Assembly: GCF_028657195.3 (NCBI RefSeq)
Contig: NZ_JANCPR020000002.1
Coordinates: forward strand, 1 to 64,000
Reading direction: 5' to 3'
From: Streptomyces iconiensis
GTDB lineage: Bacteria; Actinomycetota; Actinomycetes; Streptomycetales; Streptomycetaceae
DNA: 64,000 nucleotides
Shown here in pieces: positions 33,290 through 40,824 of the stretch; within the stretch, counting starts at the first letter, position 1; the number at the start of each line of letters is the position of its first letter. A program made the position numbers and the translations under genes. The notes under the pieces were generated by a model. That model saw only the letters and a list, made by a program, of their open reading frames with translations. It had not been told where the DNA came from and did not search any database.

Positions 33290-33441
33290 TGCGCGCGGCG
33301 GAAACCCGGAACTCCGGTAGCTGTGCCCGGCGTTGGTGGTCCAAGGAAAGACGCCTCACTTCCCGTGAGGAAATGCAGGTGCAAGGCCTGCCCAGCGCTC
33401 CGATGAAGTCCCGCTCCCTCGACATGAGGGAGCGGGACTTC
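33290..33441 (+). ncRNA. Structured candidate small RNA of about 150 nt
   Basis: TATAGT (33278-33283) is a good -10, predicting a start near 33290. Downstream are CCGG-AACT-CCGG (33306-33317), CCTCAC-TTCCC-GTGAGG (33354-33370), GCAGG...CCTGC (33375-33391) and a final 16-bp perfect hairpin (33405-33441). No reading frame with coding character crosses it, and the 551-base gap has no other gene. I cannot name a family. Conserved streptomycete sRNAs of about 160 nt such as scr5239 are the first comparison to make. It could also be a leader for an unseen small gene. Confidence 0.6.
33405..33441 (+). terminator. Strong hairpin terminator of the candidate small RNA
   Basis: A 16-bp perfect stem, with inner arms AAGTCCCGCTCCCTC (33406-33420) and GAGGGAGCGGGACTT (33426-33440) and loop GACAT, closed by G33405-C33441. 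The tail CTCGCTGTTCCC has only scattered T. Confidence 0.8.
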
Positions 33442-33660
33442 TCGCTGTTCCCGATCGCCACTTCCGGCTGCCGCCCCTGAGCCCGACACCGGGACCCGGC
33501 GGCATCCGGGACCCTCCACACCCGGGACCGGCACAGGTCGGCCCGGCACAGGTCGGCCCGGCACAGGCAGGGACCCAGCACGCGCAGGATCAGGACCCCG
33601 CGTCAGGACCCCGCAGAGGCGAACCGGCTCCAACGGGCCCCAACCGCGGCCTCCCCGCGG

Positions 33661-34548
33661 CTACTTCTCGCCCACCAACTCCTCGACGCCCAGAAGAGAC
33701 GCGGTCCGTTCATAGACGATGCGCGCGAGGGCCGGGTCCTGGGCGGGCCGGGAGGGCGTGTCCGGTTGGGAGTTGGTGTAGAAGCCCCCGTTCGGGCTCG
33801 GAGCCGGGGAGGTGGTGGCGAGCCACAGCGCGGTGCGCACGCCCTCGTCCGGCGTGAGGGAGAACGGCCGGAACAGCGGAGCGGTCAGCCGCATCAGTCC
33901 CCCGGCGTGTGCGTTCATGCCGGTGCCCTTCACCATGCCGGGGTTCGCGTTGTAGATCCGCATGCCGTCGGGCAGGCGGCGTGCGAGTTCGCCGGCTGCC
34001 ACGAGGGCGAGCAGCTTGCTGGTCCCGTACACGTGGAGCTGGGAGTAGAAGCGGTTCTTCCATGAGGTGCCGGTGACGTCCGGGGCATGCGCGTCGAGCC
34101 TGCCGCGCTTCTCCACGAACGTGGAGACGTTGACGATCCGGGCATCCGCGGTGAACGCGCCCGCCGCCAGGAGGGTGTGCGTCAGCAGGAACGGCGCGTG
34201 GTGGTTGAGGGCGTAGGTGCGTTCGGCACCATCCGCCGTCTGCTCATAGCGGGGGAAGGCCGCTCCCGCGTTGTTGACGAGGACGTGGATACGTATGCCG
34301 TCGGCGGCCAACCTCGCTGCCAGGTCCCGGACTTGGGACCACTGGGACAGATCGGCCGTATATGTACGGGGCGGAGCGGCGGCGCTCCCCTCGGGGGCCA
34401 CGCCGCGCAGCCCCTCGGCCGCCGCGGCGGTCCGTGCCGCGTCACGGCCGACGAGGATCACGTCCTTGCCCGCTCGCACCAGGTGGCGCGCGGTCACCAG
34501 CCCCAGCCCTGAAGCGCCCCCGGTGACGACCACGGTCTCGGCACTCAT
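33661..34548 (-). CDS. SDR-family NAD(P)-dependent oxidoreductase
   Basis: 295 residues. Classical SDR motifs: [30 protein letters not shown], the catalytic YGTSK preceded by [13 protein letters not shown], and [13 protein letters not shown]. It resembles the retinol-dehydrogenase-like / WW-oxidoreductase-like group of bacterial SDRs. Its ATG overlaps the stop of the MarR gene (ATGA), so regulator and enzyme are coupled. Substrate unknown. Confidence 0.9.
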   Translation of the reverse strand: MSAETVVVTGGASGLGLVTARHLVRAGKDVILVGRDAARTAAAAEGLRGVAPEGSAAAPPRTYTADLSQWSQVRDLAARLAADGIRIHVLVNNAGAAFPRYEQTADGAERTYALNHHAPFLLTHTLLAAGAFTADARIVNVSTFVEKRGRLDAHAPDVTGTSWKNRFYSQLHVYGTSKLLALVAAGELARRLPDGMRIYNANPGMVKGTGMNAHAGGLMRLTAPLFRPFSLTPDEGVRTALWLATTSPAPSPNGGFYTNSQPDTPSRPAQDPALARIVYERTASLLGVEELVGEK

Positions 34549-35018
34549 GCCTTCCCCTCCCCCGCGTCGTGACCGCCGTCGTCGCCCCGCGTCCCGGCCG
34601 GGTCCTCCCCCGCCGCTTCGCGGAGCAGCGCGTGCAGGCGCAGTCGGCTGTCGGAGTCGAGGCGGGCGAAGGGGGACTGCTCGACGGCATGCCGGATGAG
34701 GCGCTCACGCAGCGCGCACCCTTCGGGGGTGAGCTGAAGCACCTTCACGCGGCGGTCGGTCGGGTGGGGTACCCGGTGGACCAGTCCCTGCTTCTCCAGG
34801 CGGTCGATCATGGAGGTGGCGCTCGACGCGTCGCAGTGCAGCCGTTCGGCCAGGCGGCGCGCGGTCATCTCCTTCTCGCCGCTGAGCCGCCACAGCGCGT
34901 CCGCCTGCGCGTCGGTCAGCTCCAGTCCGCGGAGCAGGGTCTTCAGTTCGCCCTGTATCCGGTCGCGCAGGACAAACAGGGAATCGATCAGTTCGAGGTT
35001 CACGCGTGCATCGTCCAC
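34545..35018 (-). CDS. MarR-family transcriptional regulator
   Basis: 157 residues from GTG 35018. MarR winged helix: [66 protein letters not shown] lies 6 bases before GTG 35018, fitting a leaderless start. ATG 35033, sixteen codons of which fall in the promoter-like stretch, is the alternative. Translationally coupled to the SDR gene. Two AATCCCAATCA repeats upstream are the likely operator. Confidence 0.85.
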   Translation of the reverse strand: MDDARVNLELIDSLFVLRDRIQGELKTLLRGLELTDAQADALWRLSGEKEMTARRLAERLHCDASSATSMIDRLEKQGLVHRVPHPTDRRVKVLQLTPEGCALRERLIRHAVEQSPFARLDSDSRLRLHALLREAAGEDPAGTRGDDGGHDAGEGKA

Positions 35019-35032
35019 ACGGCGAATATACA

Positions 35033-35063
35033 TGGGAATCCCAATCATCGGAAATCCCAATCA
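35033..35063 (-). promoter_or_regulatory. Direct-repeat operator candidate of the MarR-SDR operon
   Basis: AATCCCAATCA occurs at 35037-35047 and 35053-35063, a 16-base period, and TGGGAATCCCA (35033-35043) is itself a palindrome. The block is just upstream of the -10-like TATATT. It is strongly AT-rich relative to the surroundings. Confidence 0.5.
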
Positions 35064-35267
35064 CTTGACCGAGGGTCGCCCCCGGATCCCCACCCCCGCG
35101 AGACACCCCCACACCCGACACCCCCACGCCCACACCAGGCACCCCCATGCAAGGCATCCGCTCCCGCAAGACATCCGCCCCCGCAAGGCACCCCCAACAC
35201 CAGGCGCCCCCAACACCGGGCGCCCGTTCCGCAAGCACACTTCGAGTCGCTCCGCGAGGATGGGCGC

Positions 35268-36506
35268 ATGGGATTCCATGTCGACTCCGAGACCGGACGG
35301 CTGCGCCGCGTCATCGTGCACCGTCCGGGGCTGGAGCTGAAGAGGCTCACACCCACCAACAAGGACGACCTTCTGTTCGACGATGTCCTGTGGGTACGCC
35401 GTGCGCGCCAGGAACACGACGCGTTCGCCGACACGTTGCGTGAACTGGGCGTGGAGGTGCACCTGTTCGGGGACCTGTTGACCGACGCGCTGGACATTCC
35501 GGTGGCCAGGGCGCTCGTTCTGGACCGCGTCTTCGACGAGAAGGAGTACGGGCCACTGGCCACGGACCATCTGCGCGCCGCCTTCGACCAGTTGCCGACG
35601 GCGGATCTGACGGAGGCACTGATCGGGGGCATGACGAAGCGGGAGTTCCAGGAGCGGTGCGGGGAGCCGGACTCGGTGCGCTTCCATGTGATGGAGTCCG
35701 ACGACTTCCTTCTGGCGCCGCTGCCGAACCACATCTTCACGCGGGACACCTCCGCGTGGGTCTACGACGGGGTGTCGATCAACGCGATGCGCTGGCCCGC
35801 GCGGCAGCGCGAGACGGTGCACTTCGAGGCGATCTACCGGCACCACCCGCTCTTCGCCGCCCCGGAACCGGACGACGGGTTCCACATCTGGTCGGAGGGA
35901 CAGGCCGCGTATCCGTCCACGATCGAGGGCGGGGACGTGCTGGTGATCGGGAACGGCGCGGTGCTGATCGGCATGAGTGAGCGGACGACGCCGCAGGCGG
36001 TGGAGATGCTGGCGCGCGGGCTGTTCGCGCAGGGTTCGGCCCGGACGATCGTGGCGCTGGACATGCCGAAGCGGCGCGCGTTCATGCACCTGGACACGGT
36101 GATGACGATGGTCGACGGGGACACGTTCACGCAGTACGAGGGCCTGGGAATGCTGCGCTCCTACACCATCGAACCGGGCTCGGCACCGACGGAGCTGAAG
36201 GTGACCGACCACGCCCCTGACCATATGCACCGGGCCATCGCGGCGGCGCTGGGCCTGGACGGTCTGCGGGTGCTGACGCCGAAGCAGGACGTACGGTCGG
36301 CCGAGCGGGAGCAGTGGGACGACGGCTGCAACGTGCTGGCGGTGGAGCCCGGCATGGTGGTGGCGTACGAGCGGAACGCGACGACCAACACCCATCTGCG
36401 CAAGGAGGGCATCGAGGTGCTGGAGATCCCCGGGAGCGAGCTGGGCCGGGGCAGGGGCGGGCCGCGCTGCATGAGCTGCCCGGTGGAACGGGACCCCGTA
36501 CTGTGA
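35268..36506 (+). CDS. arcA: Arginine deiminase
   Basis: 412 residues from ATG 35268. Family motifs: [36 protein letters not shown], the catalytic [12 protein letters not shown] and the C-terminal nucleophile in [15 protein letters not shown]. It hydrolyses arginine to citrulline and ammonia. Ornithine carbamoyltransferase follows after about 100 bases and an APC permease after that, giving an arginine deiminase-like module. No carbamate kinase is present in the window. Confidence 0.96.
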   Translation: MGFHVDSETGRLRRVIVHRPGLELKRLTPTNKDDLLFDDVLWVRRARQEHDAFADTLRELGVEVHLFGDLLTDALDIPVARALVLDRVFDEKEYGPLATDHLRAAFDQLPTADLTEALIGGMTKREFQERCGEPDSVRFHVMESDDFLLAPLPNHIFTRDTSAWVYDGVSINAMRWPARQRETVHFEAIYRHHPLFAAPEPDDGFHIWSEGQAAYPSTIEGGDVLVIGNGAVLIGMSERTTPQAVEMLARGLFAQGSARTIVALDMPKRRAFMHLDTVMTMVDGDTFTQYEGLGMLRSYTIEPGSAPTELKVTDHAPDHMHRAIAAALGLDGLRVLTPKQDVRSAEREQWDDGCNVLAVEPGMVVAYERNATTNTHLRKEGIEVLEIPGSELGRGRGGPRCMSCPVERDPVL

Positions 36507-36516
36507 CACACGCTCC

Positions 36517-36567
36517 CGTATAGAGATTCGGTACGTCGTATAGACTTCCAAGCTTACGGAAAGCTAT
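36517..36567 (+). promoter_or_regulatory. AT-rich spacer with repeated CGTATAGA, upstream of ornithine carbamoyltransferase
   Basis: CGTATAGA occurs at 36517-36524 and 36537-36544, exactly 20 bases apart, each containing a -10-like TATAGA. AGCTT-ACGGA-AAGCT follows as a small inverted repeat. This may give the second gene its own promoter or hold a regulator site. Confidence 0.45.
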
Positions 36568-36610
36568 GGGAGTACGCAGCGCTACGCAGCGAGCTAGGAG
36601 AGCCGAAGAC

Positions 36611-37621
36611 ATGGCAGCAGACCTCAGGGGCCGCCACTTCCTCAAGGAGCTGGACTTCACGGCCGAGGAGTTCCGGAGCCTGATCGACCTCGCGGCCGAA
36701 CTGAAGGCCGCGAAGCGGGCGGGCACGGAGCGGCAGCGGCTGCGCGGCAGGAACGTCGCGCTGATCTTCGAGAAGTCCTCCACGCGTACGCGCTGTTCCT
36801 TCGAGGTCGCCGCCGCCGACCAGGGCGCCTCCACCACCTACCTCGACCCCTCCGGCTCCCACATAGGACTCAAGGAGTCGGCGAAGGACACCGCCCGTGT
36901 GCTGGGCCGGATGTACGACGGGATCGAGTACCGCGGCAGCGGTCAGGAGGTCGTCGAGGAGCTGGCCGCCCATGCGGGCGTGCCCGTCTTCAACGGCCTG
37001 ACCGACGAGTGGCATCCGACCCAGATGCTGGCCGATGTGCTCACCATGACCGAGCACGCGCCGGACCGGCCGCTGGAGGAGATCTCGTTCGCGTACCTCG
37101 GGGACGCGCGCAACAACATGGGCAACTCCTACCTGGTCACAGGCGCCCTGCTCGGCATGGACGTACGGATCGTCGCGCCGCGTTCGCTGTGGCCCAAGGA
37201 GTCGGTGACGGCGCGGGCGCGCGAGGTGGCCGAGCGCACGGGTGCCAGGATCACGCTGACCGACGACGTGACCGAGGGCGTACGCGGCGCGGACTTCGTG
37301 GCGACCGACGTGTGGGTGTCCATGGGTGAGCCCAAGGCGGTCTGGAGCGAGCGGATCGAACTGCTGCACCCGTACGCGGTGACGATGGACGTACTGCGTG
37401 CCACGGGGAAGCCGGATGTGCGCTTCCTGCACTGCCTGCCCGCGTTCCATGACCTGGGTACCGCGGTCGGCCGGGAGATATATGAGCAGCACGGCCTGGA
37501 GTCGCTGGAGGTGACCGACGAGGTCTTCGAGTCGGCACACGCGGTCGTCTTCGACGAGGCGGAGAACCGGATGCACACCATCAAGGCGGTTCTCGTCGCC
37601 ACCTTGGCCACGGAGGACTGA
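36611..37621 (+). CDS. argF: Ornithine carbamoyltransferase
   Basis: 336 residues from ATG 36611 after AGGAG. Carbamoyl-phosphate site [18 protein letters not shown], the ornithine-side [12 protein letters not shown], and HCLPAFHD with the family catalytic Cys. Next to arginine deiminase a catabolic role (citrulline phosphorolysis) is likely, though sequence alone does not separate catabolic from anabolic forms. The name arcB would suit the catabolic reading. Confidence 0.95.
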   Translation: MAADLRGRHFLKELDFTAEEFRSLIDLAAELKAAKRAGTERQRLRGRNVALIFEKSSTRTRCSFEVAAADQGASTTYLDPSGSHIGLKESAKDTARVLGRMYDGIEYRGSGQEVVEELAAHAGVPVFNGLTDEWHPTQMLADVLTMTEHAPDRPLEEISFAYLGDARNNMGNSYLVTGALLGMDVRIVAPRSLWPKESVTARAREVAERTGARITLTDDVTEGVRGADFVATDVWVSMGEPKAVWSERIELLHPYAVTMDVLRATGKPDVRFLHCLPAFHDLGTAVGREIYEQHGLESLEVTDEVFESAHAVVFDEAENRMHTIKAVLVATLATED

Positions 37622-37724
37622 GCGCCGCCGCCCGCGCAGGCCGGGGGGCCGCCGCGCAAGCGGGAGCGCCGCCGCAGAGGCAGGAGGCGCGGCGCCGCAG
37701 AGGCGGGAGGGCCGCCGCGCCGTG

Positions 37725-37766
37725 TGTGCATAGTCATACGCATAAATGCGAGGTCATGCATAAACG
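37725..37766 (+). promoter_or_regulatory. ARG-box-like repeats upstream of the APC permease
   Basis: Half-sites TGCATA, CGCATA and TGCATA recur within 40 bases, including the perfect palindrome CGCAT-AA-ATGCG (37739-37750). Actinomycete ArgR sites are AT-rich paired boxes of this look. A -10-like TAGGAT (37772-37777) follows. The position between arginine genes and a permease supports arginine-responsive control; this is inference. Confidence 0.5.
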
Positions 37767-37790
37767 GCGGATAGGATGAGCGAAGCCTCG

Positions 37791-37819
37791 AAGGGTCCGG
37801 GCACTCAGCCCGGACCCTT
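37791..37819 (+). terminator. 11-bp hairpin in the permease leader, possible attenuator
   Basis: AAGGGTCCGGG (37791-37801) pairs exactly with CCCGGACCCTT (37809-37819) over the loop CACTCAG, followed by CCTTTGC. It lies between the -10-like TAGGAT and the permease start at 37863. It could end ornithine carbamoyltransferase transcripts or act as a leader terminator. Confidence 0.65.
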
Positions 37820-37862
37820 CCTTTGCGCCCACCCTCCCCCGCACCACCCTGGAAGTCCCCCC

Positions 37863-39302
37863 ATGCCCCGCACCGGACTGCGCGTCAAGTCCCCCGATCA
37901 GCTGGTGGCCGAGTCCGGCGCCGACCTGGAGGGCCACGGCCTCCAGCGCACCATCGGACCGTTCCAGCTCGTCTGCTTCGGCGTCGGCGCGATCGTCGGC
38001 ACCGGCATCTTCGTCGGCCTGTCGGACACCGTCGCCAAGGCCGGCCCTGGCGTGATCGTCTCCTTCATTCTGGCCGCACTGACCTGCATCTTCACCGCGT
38101 TCTCCTTCGCGGAGCTGGGCGGCGCCATCCCCGTCTCGGGCAGCTCGTACTCGTACACCTACGCCACCCTCGGCGAGCGGACCGCCTTTCTGGTGGGCTG
38201 GTGCCTGCTGCTGGAGTACGGGGTCTCCGTCTCGGCGGTCTCCATCGGCTGGGGGCAGTACCTCAACGAGCTGCTGGACAACACCGTCGGCTGGCGCATC
38301 CCCCCAGCGCTCGCCGAGGCACCGGGACACGGCGGCGTCGTGAACGTGCCCGCCGTGATCGTGATGCTCCTCGCCGCCGTACTGCTGGTGCGGGGCGTAC
38401 GCGAGAGCGCGCGGGCAACGGCCGTGATGGCCGTCATCAAGATCGGCATCCTGGTGCTGTTCTGCGCCATCGCCTTCACCGCCTTCGAGTCCGGCAACCT
38501 CTCCCCCTTCGCGCCCGAGGGCATCGGCGGCATCGGGGCCGGCGCCTCGCTCGCGTTCTTCTCGTTCATCGGCTTCGACGCGATCTCCACGGCCGGCGAG
38601 GAGGTCAAGAACCCGCGTAAGAACGTTCCGCTGGCCATCCTCATCACCATCGGCTGCGTCGCGCTGATCTACTGCCTGGTCTCGGTCGCCGCGCTCGGCG
38701 CGATGCCCTGGGAGCAGGTCGGCGGCAAGCCAGCGGCGCTCTCCCTGATCGTGAACCACGCGACGGGTTCGACCTTCGGCAGCACGGTCATCGCGATCGG
38801 CGCCGTCGTCGCCATCGCCTCCGTGGTGCTCGCGGTGATGTACGGGCAGACCCGCATCCTGATGTCGATGTCACGCGACGGCTTGATGCCCCGCGTCTTC
38901 GAACGCGTTTCGCCCAAGACGTCCACCCCGGTCGCCAACACATGGATCGTCGCCGTCGTCTTCGCCGTCCCCGCAGCCGTGGTGCCGCTGGACGTGGTGC
39001 TGGACATGACGGTGATCGGCACGCTGGCTGTGATGGCGGTGGTCAACATCTGCGTGATCGCGCTGCGCCGCTCGCGCCCCGATCTGCCGCGCAGGTTCCG
39101 GGTGCCGTTCTACCCGGTGGCGCCGCTGCTGGGCGTGGCCTTCTGCCTGTATCTGATGTACGGGCTGCCGCTGCTGACGTGGGCGCAGTTCGCGGTGTTC
39201 CTGCTGGTCGGCGCCGCGCTCTACTCGCTGTACGCGCGCAAGCGCTCGCGGCTGGCCCTGGCCGGGGACGCGGCGCCTGCGAAGGCGCCCCGGAGCCTAT
39301 GA
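37863..39302 (+). CDS. APC-family amino acid permease (cationic amino acid transporter-like)
   Basis: 479 residues from ATG 37863 with GGAAG upstream. The frame opens at 37776, but that part spans the hairpin and is not permease-like. About twelve membrane helices, starting GVGAIVGTGIFVGLSD (the APC helix-1 unwound segment), then AFSFAELGGAIPVSGSSYSY and FFSFIGFDAISTAGEEVKNP, typical of the CAT subgroup. Arginine, ornithine or another amino acid is the likely substrate. The stop overlaps the stop region of the convergent ATPase gene by 6 bases. Confidence 0.9.
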   Translation: MPRTGLRVKSPDQLVAESGADLEGHGLQRTIGPFQLVCFGVGAIVGTGIFVGLSDTVAKAGPGVIVSFILAALTCIFTAFSFAELGGAIPVSGSSYSYTYATLGERTAFLVGWCLLLEYGVSVSAVSIGWGQYLNELLDNTVGWRIPPALAEAPGHGGVVNVPAVIVMLLAAVLLVRGVRESARATAVMAVIKIGILVLFCAIAFTAFESGNLSPFAPEGIGGIGAGASLAFFSFIGFDAISTAGEEVKNPRKNVPLAILITIGCVALIYCLVSVAALGAMPWEQVGGKPAALSLIVNHATGSTFGSTVIAIGAVVAIASVVLAVMYGQTRILMSMSRDGLMPRVFERVSPKTSTPVANTWIVAVVFAVPAAVVPLDVVLDMTVIGTLAVMAVVNICVIALRRSRPDLPRRFRVPFYPVAPLLGVAFCLYLMYGLPLLTWAQFAVFLLVGAALYSLYARKRSRLALAGDAAPAKAPRSL

Positions 39303-40061
39303 CTCCGGCCGGAGCGTGAACCACACGGTCTTGCCCTGACGGGTCGCGCGGCTCCCGCACGTCGCGCTGAGAGTACGGATCAGCAGCAGCCCGCGCCCGT
39401 CCTCCGGAATGTCCGCCAGGCTCGCGGCGCCCAGCGACTCCCGCTCGTCGAGGGCCGCCTCGGGAGCGCCGGATCTCCCGGAGGGCTCGGAGGGCTCGGA
39501 GGGCGCGGTCGCTTCGGTGGGCTCGGGCACTTCGGTGGGCTCGACGGGTTCGGGCACTTCGACAGGTTCGGCGGATTCGGGGACCTCGGCGGGTCCGGGC
39601 ACTTCGGCGGATTCGGGCACCTCGGTGGGTTCGGGGGCCTCGGACGGCTCGGGTGCCGTGGTGTCCTCGGACGGCTGTGTACTCCGGGGCGGCCTCCGGG
39701 GCGGCCTCCGGGGCGGCTCCGCGCCTTCGGGAAGGCCGGAGGTGTGGTCGCGTTCCAGTTCCTCCAGCGGCTGGGGCTTCCCCTCCTCCGGCAGGCCCGA
39801 CAGGGGGCGGGGGTCGTGGTCGCGCACCTCGACCAGCACGCCCTCCCCCAGTTCCGCCACCGTCAGGGAGACCGCGGCGTCATCGGGCGTGTGCTCGACC
39901 GCGTTGGTCACCAGCTCGCAGACCAGCAGCTCCGCCGTCTCCCGGTCGACGCCCGACTCCAGCTCGGTCAGCGCGTTGCGCACGACGGCCCGTGCGATGG
40001 GCGCCGCGGGGGGTGAGTGCGGCAGTTCGATGTGCCACGAAGTGGTGCGGGCGGCGTTCAT
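39297..40061 (-). CDS. SpoIIAB/RsbW-like ATP-binding protein with Pro/Glu-rich insertion
   Basis: 254 residues from ATG 40061. The histidine-kinase-type ATPase fold is split: the N-box ELVTNAVEH (about 49-57) and the G1-like VEVRDHDPRPLS (77-88) come first, and the G2 part DGRGLLLIRTL with GKTVWFTL at the end (221-250). Between them about 130 residues (85-215) are low complexity, rich in PEPTEVPESAEVPGP-like units. Typical streptomycete anti-sigma-like ATPases are near 140-150 residues and keep this loop short. It may be an anti-sigma or antagonist kinase; no target gene is adjacent. Confidence 0.8.
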   Translation of the reverse strand: MNAARTTSWHIELPHSPPAAPIARAVVRNALTELESGVDRETAELLVCELVTNAVEHTPDDAAVSLTVAELGEGVLVEVRDHDPRPLSGLPEEGKPQPLEELERDHTSGLPEGAEPPRRPPRRPPRSTQPSEDTTAPEPSEAPEPTEVPESAEVPGPAEVPESAEPVEVPEPVEPTEVPEPTEATAPSEPSEPSGRSGAPEAALDERESLGAASLADIPEDGRGLLLIRTLSATCGSRATRQGKTVWFTLRPES

Positions 40062-40824
40062 GGCCTCTGTCCGTTCACGAGAGCAACTGATCGGCAGCTT
40101 CCCCGATGCCTCCACCGTACGGTCGGTGGCCCGGCCGTTCTCAGAGGCGTATGGACGCGCGGGGATGTGACGGAGGGCGGCTCCGACCGGGACCTTGGTC
40201 CCGGGTCAGGGCGAGAGCGGGACCGGCGGCGCCGCCCCGTGCCGGGGTGTGCCGGAGCAGGGGTGCGGCGGGTGCGCCGCTCAGCGCGTCCACGTGAACG
40301 GGACTGTCGGGGCCTGTGCGTGCCGTGGTGAGCATCCGGTACGGAACGCTCCGTGCCCGGTCGGCGGCTTGCCGCCGGAGGGGGTGCGGGGGGCGCCGTC
40401 GGACTGCTGCTCGTGTTCCGGGGGCACCGCATGTCCGGCCATGGTGCGTCCTGTTCTCGGTTCGTCGGTTCTCAGCTCACCCGGTCCGGCCGGGGTACTC
40501 ACCCTAAAAGGGCCGCGGCACCGCGTTCCCGAGGCGGGGAGGGCCAGACGGGTGACCCGGCGGACGGACGACCCGGCCTGACGAGCTGTCAGCGAGCGGG
40601 AGTCGCGCAGCGTCACAGCGGGCGTGGGCGAGGGCCCGAGGTACCGGTCTCGGACGTGTGCGCTGTCGCCCCAGCGCCGGAGCCGGCGAACCGCTCCAAG
40701 GTCGTTGGGTCACGGACAGTCTCGCGCGGGCCCGTGAGGTGGCGCCCGTGGCCGTCGAAGTCGGCCGATAGGATCACGCGCACGGCAGCACAAGGGAGTT
40801 CACGACGGGGGAGGGCCAATCGGT
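40062..40824. other. Long intergenic region upstream of the kinase
   Basis: About 760 bases. Open frames are Arg/Pro/Gly-rich and not convincing. It holds one copy (40254-40296) of a 43-bp element repeated downstream of the kinase, a -10-like TAGGAT (40769-40774) and the kinase ribosome site GGGGGAGGG. Confidence 0.5.
40254..40296. repeat. 43-bp direct repeat, copy A (left of kinase)
   Basis: Matches 43658-43700 at 38 of 43 positions. It contains GGCGGGTGCGSCGCTCAGCG. The two copies flank the kinase-WD40 gene, 3.4 kb apart. Confidence 0.75.

Noticed and set aside
37776..37862. N-terminal extension of the permease (MSEASKGPG...)
   Set aside because: It spans the hairpin at 37791-37819 and has no permease similarity; the GGAAG-preceded ATG at 37863 is preferred.
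40062..40824. Possible genes in the region upstream of the kinase
   Set aside because: All open frames are Arg/Pro-rich and lack ribosome sites or family signs.
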